Shown here: positions 43,235 to 46,145 of the stretch, piece by piece
How the letters are laid out: every line of letters begins with the position of its first letter
Numbering within the stretch: position 1 is the stretch's first letter
Assembly (NCBI GenBank): GCA_938002255.1
Contig: CALLAL010000023.1
Span: 1 to 46,145, forward strand
Direction: 5' to 3'
Origin: an uncultured bacterium
GTDB lineage: Bacteria > Desulfobacterota > BSN033 > UBA1163
DNA: 46,145 bases
Translations under genes and position numbers: made by a program
The notes under the pieces: generated by a model
Database searches by the model: none
Told to the model about the DNA's origin: nothing
Seen by the model: only the letters and a program-made list of their open reading frames with translations

Positions 43235-44302
43235 ATGTGTGAAGGGACGACAAGACGTGATTTTTTAAAGCATTCGATCATTGGAGGGATCGCCCTCGGA
43301 GCTGGAGTAGGAATCTATGAACTCTCTTATGCCCAGACCACAAATATACGCTTTAGTACCTGGCACCCCCCAGTGGGGAGAGAGGTAAAGACGGTCTGGG
43401 AACCCATGCTTGAAGAGTTAAAAAAGAGAAGCGGTGGAAAGATTACCTCTACCCTGTTTGCAGGCGGCGCCCTTGGGAAAGGGCCAGAGCATTATGATAT
43501 CGTGGCCAAAGGTCTCTCAGATATGGGCTATTTTACCGCCACCTGGACACCTGGGCGTTTCCCTCTGTCCGATGTTCTTTCTCTGGCTGCCTGGGTGGAT
43601 GGAAAGGATCTTGCCACAGATATTGGAAATGCCATGTATGAGAGGATGCTTCACCGGGAATTTAAAGATGTAAAGATGATTGAGTTGAACGGTTGCATCC
43701 AGTCCTTTTTGTGGACCAAGAAACCGGTTCGTTCCCTTGCAGATACGAAAGGGATGAAGATTCGAACTCCAGGCGGACATCAAACCAACTACATTAAGAG
43801 TCTTGGGGCAGAACCTGTCTTTATGCCTTTAGGGGACGTCTATCTTGCAATAGAAACAGGGACGATTGACGGATTGGTTACCTGCCCTCCATTGATTTTA
43901 GGATTTAAATTGCATGAAGTCGCCAAACACGGAGTTGTCGCTACGTTTGGGTGCGTCACAGAAGGGGTGGTAATGAATCTTGAGAGCTGGAAAAAGGTTC
44001 CGGAGGATCAGAAGAAAATTATTGAAGCCGTGACTTCCAATCCCTTCAAAACAACGGGAGGATTAAACAGGGAAGTTTATAAAGTGATGATGAAGGAAAT
44101 TGCCGATAAAGGAGTTAACCTTTATGAACTTCCATCAACAGAGGCGGAAAAATGGTATGAAGGGTTCAGAGAGGTCACCCGAAAATGGGTCGCTGACCTT
44201 GAGGGAAAAGGTCTTCCCGCAAAAGAAGTCGTTAAAATGTACAATCAGGAATGTGAAAAGAGGGGCGTGAAAGTGGTTGCTTTCCCCAAAGAGTGGGCCT
44301 AA
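43235..44302 (+). CDS. dctP: TRAP transporter solute-binding protein, TAT-exported
   Basis: 355 aa. Twin-arginine signal TTRRDFLKHSIIGGIALGAG, then mature TTNIRFSTWHPPVGREVKTV. DctP features are SGGKITSTLFAGGALGKGPE, DTKGMKIRTPGGHQTNYIKS with the carboxylate-binding arginine, GAEPVFMPLGDVYLAIETGT and IDGLVTCP. AAAGGAGGAGTG gives a strong ribosome site. The ligand is probably an organic acid, not further defined. Use of TAT rather than Sec is less usual for DctP proteins. Confidence 0.92.
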   Translation: MCEGTTRRDFLKHSIIGGIALGAGVGIYELSYAQTTNIRFSTWHPPVGREVKTVWEPMLEELKKRSGGKITSTLFAGGALGKGPEHYDIVAKGLSDMGYFTATWTPGRFPLSDVLSLAAWVDGKDLATDIGNAMYERMLHREFKDVKMIELNGCIQSFLWTKKPVRSLADTKGMKIRTPGGHQTNYIKSLGAEPVFMPLGDVYLAIETGTIDGLVTCPPLILGFKLHEVAKHGVVATFGCVTEGVVMNLESWKKVPEDQKKIIEAVTSNPFKTTGGLNREVYKVMMKEIADKGVNLYELPSTEAEKWYEGFREVTRKWVADLEGKGLPAKEVVKMYNQECEKRGVKVVAFPKEWA

Positions 44303-44386
44303 ACCAATGCAGGAAGCATTTAACAAAGGGAAGGGACGGCCGAAAGGAGGTCTCTTCCCTCCTGATTTGGGCCACAGGAAATATTG

Positions 44387-44872
44387 ATGAACAAGATCAA
44401 AAAGACGATTCAACGCATCAATTACTATGTTTGCGGGTTTGGAGTTTGTCTTCTCCTTCCTATGATGGTTCTGACGACTTCAGACGTGATCGGCAGAAAA
44501 TTTTTTGCGACGACTATCCCTGGCACGTTTGAACTCTCTGAATATCTTTTAGCCGTCGTCATCCTTCTCGGAGCTGCTTTCACCCAGCAAGTCAAGGGAC
44601 ATGTGGGGGTTACTTTTTTAACGTCAAAATTATCTCGGCGCCTTCAAACCTTCTCTCAAATTTTCACCCTTTGTCTGAGCTGTTTTATTATAGTCATCCT
44701 TATCTGGCAGGGGTGGATCGAAGGGATCAGGGAACGAACTGTTTCAGATATGTTGCGCATCCCTCAATACCCTTTTCGATTGCTTGTTCCCATAGGAGGG
44801 TTCTTTCTCTTATTGGAACTTCTCATTGACCTCATCGATTCAATCGCCAAATTGAAAGGAAAAGTTTCATGA
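44387..44872 (+). CDS. dctQ: TRAP transporter small membrane subunit
   Basis: 161 aa from ATG 44387, with CAGGAA ahead. Four predicted helices. TSDVIGRKFFATTIPGTFEL and SEYLLAVVILLGAAFTQQVK with GHVGV are the usual DctQ signature (GR-x-P and G-H-V). It overlaps the dctM start by ATGA. Confidence 0.9.
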   Translation: MNKIKKTIQRINYYVCGFGVCLLLPMMVLTTSDVIGRKFFATTIPGTFELSEYLLAVVILLGAAFTQQVKGHVGVTFLTSKLSRRLQTFSQIFTLCLSCFIIVILIWQGWIEGIRERTVSDMLRIPQYPFRLLVPIGGFFLLLELLIDLIDSIAKLKGKVS

Positions 44873-46145
44873 ACCCAATTGCGATTGGCATTTTGGGGAG
44901 TCTGCTCCTGGTCATTCTTCTCTTCTTGGGAATGCCCATTGCCTTTGTGATGATGTTCGTCGGATTTCTCGGAATTAGTTATCTCGCCTCCCTCAATGCC
45001 GCGCTCCCGATTGTTGCCAAGACCGTGTATGAAACCGCATCCTATTATCCCTATACCATCATCCCCCTCTTTATATTGATGGGCGGGTTTGCCGGCAATG
45101 CCGGAATTACCCAGGAACTTTACAGCACTTTTGAGAAATGGTCCCGAAGACTCCCTGGGGGGTTGGGAATCGCTACCATCACGGCCTGTGCCTTTTTTGC
45201 GGCCCTAAGCGGTTCATCTGTAGCGGCGTCCGCTGCCATGGGGACGATTGCTATTCCTGAGATGAGGCGGTTTAACTATTCCCCCAGGTTGGCTGCTGGA
45301 GCTGTGGCTGCTGGGGGGACCCTCAGTTTCCTTATCCCTCCGAGTCTCGGCTTTGTCGTCTATGGAATGTTAACCGAACAATCCATTGGAAAGCTCCTCA
45401 TTTCAGGAATTTTCCCTGGAGTCCTCCTTGCATTTGCTTTTGTTATGGTCATCATCTTCCAGGTCAAGATGAATCCAAGCCTGGCTCCTGCCAACCCCGA
45501 AGATGTCAGTTTTAAAGAGAAGTTGTTGGCCTTGAAGGGAATCTGGGAGACGGTTCTGGTCTTTCTGATTGTGATGGGGGGAATTTATTTGGGATTTATT
45601 AATCCTACGGAGGCAGGAGCCATTGGAGCCTCTGCCCTTTTTCTAATTATTCTTTTGAAAAGGCGATTAACTCTCCGGAACTTATTTGCCTCTCTTTTTG
45701 AAGCCGCTCGGATCTCTGTACTGGTTCTCTTCTTGGTGGCTGGAGCCAATGTCTTCAGTTATTTTCTTGCCCTTTCTACCATCCCAATGGCTGTTTCTTC
45801 CTGGATGGCGGCATTAGATGTATCACGATATGTCATTCTAACCATTATCATCCTGATTTACATGATGCTTGGCTGTTTCTTGGATGCCATCTCCATGATG
45901 GTTTTAACCATGCCTGTCATCTTTCCTGTCATTAAGGCACTGGGATTTGATCCCATCTGGTTTGGAGTCATTTGCGTCATGATGATGGAGGCAGGCCTGA
46001 TCACCCCACCGGTGGGGCTCAACGTGTATACTCTTGCGGGGGTGGTGAAAGATGTTCCCATGCAAACCATTTTCCGGGGAGCTGCCCCTTTTCTGTTGGC
46101 AATGATAGGAGTGGTTATATTAATTATTCTTTTTCCAAAGATCGC
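44869..46145 (+). CDS. dctM: TRAP transporter large membrane subunit, partial at right edge
   Basis: 425 codons seen, open at the window end, close to the usual full length of about 425-430. Hydrophobic throughout: GMPIAFVMMFVGFLGISYLA, IPLFILMGGFAGNAGITQEL, FFAALSGSSVAASAAMGTIA, GGTLSFLIPPSLGFVVYGML and VIMMEAGLITPPVGLNVY-like MMMEAGLITPPVGLNVYTLA near the end. These are the DctM/YiaN conserved blocks. It forms the sodium-driven channel with DctQ. The last visible residues are LIILFPKI, so only a few codons are probably missing. Confidence 0.93.
   Translation, partial: MNPIAIGILGSLLLVILLFLGMPIAFVMMFVGFLGISYLASLNAALPIVAKTVYETASYYPYTIIPLFILMGGFAGNAGITQELYSTFEKWSRRLPGGLGIATITACAFFAALSGSSVAASAAMGTIAIPEMRRFNYSPRLAAGAVAAGGTLSFLIPPSLGFVVYGMLTEQSIGKLLISGIFPGVLLAFAFVMVIIFQVKMNPSLAPANPEDVSFKEKLLALKGIWETVLVFLIVMGGIYLGFINPTEAGAIGASALFLIILLKRRLTLRNLFASLFEAARISVLVLFLVAGANVFSYFLALSTIPMAVSSWMAALDVSRYVILTIIILIYMMLGCFLDAISMMVLTMPVIFPVIKALGFDPIWFGVICVMMMEAGLITPPVGLNVYTLAGVVKDVPMQTIFRGAAPFLLAMIGVVILIILFPKI

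Overview
This 46 kb window looks like the chromosome of an anaerobic Desulfobacterota-type (former Deltaproteobacteria) bacterium. That placement is inferred from gene content: benzoyl-CoA-reductase-type activase subunits with ferredoxins, a 4-hydroxybutyryl-CoA-dehydratase-family flavoprotein, molybdate/tungstate uptake and cofactor genes, an AmrS-type radical SAM enzyme, a MinD-like ATPase paired with a J-domain/HTH protein, and a TAT-exported TRAP binding protein. No phylogenetic marker search could be run. No rRNA, tRNA, CRISPR array, insertion sequence or phage gene was recognised.

Left part (about 590-8420, minus strand). This is a tightly coupled anaerobic CoA-thioester cluster. In transcription order it holds a TAT-exported metallo-beta-lactamase-fold protein with its own terminator, a small 2[4Fe-4S] ferredoxin (58 aa), a decayed MOSC gene, a crotonase-fold protein lacking both hydratase glutamates, a C_GCAxxG_C_C protein, a 4-hydroxybutyryl-CoA-dehydratase-like flavoprotein, a cytosolic MBL-fold protein, a BcrA/BzdP-like and a BcrD/BzdQ-like activase subunit, an 8-Cys ferredoxin and a 69-aa protein. 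ATGA overlaps link the dehydratase, MBL and first activase genes. The catalytic BcrB/C-type subunits are absent. This orphan activase plus flavo-dehydratase arrangement is the best candidate here for an undescribed system.

8.5-18 kb. An ABC-2 exporter pair, a decayed peroxiredoxin, a conserved hypothetical gene, and a NifX-like/DUF134 pair preceded by an 18-bp palindrome. Then come moeA and mobB (plus strand), facing a molybdate/tungstate operon modE'-modA-modB-modC (minus strand) with a canonical-looking ModE box at 17871-17896.

18-27.4 kb. Mostly housekeeping: nicotinate phosphoribosyltransferase, AmrS radical SAM enzyme, MinD-like ATPase, J-domain/HTH protein, TlpA-like lipoprotein, thioredoxin, polyprenyl diphosphate synthase, TrmN6-like methyltransferase, ribosomal protein L28 and a RelA/SpoT enzyme.

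27.5-34.6 kb. A five-gene HlyD/ABC/ABC/permease/permease exporter operon, an HhH-GPD glycosylase and a TtcA-like thiolase.

34.6-42.4 kb (minus strand). A probable metal or metallophore uptake region: ExbB, ExbD, a broken tonB, a TonB-dependent receptor, a NikA/DppA-like lipoprotein, a class I methyltransferase and two DppB/DppC-type permeases. It has no ATPase gene. A promoter and a leader hairpin precede the broken tonB.

42.5-46.1 kb (plus strand). A divergently transcribed XRE-cupin regulator followed by a DctPQM TRAP transporter; dctM runs off the window end.

Four genes look broken: MOSC, peroxiredoxin, tonB and a partial gene at the left edge. This means either real decay or local sequence error.
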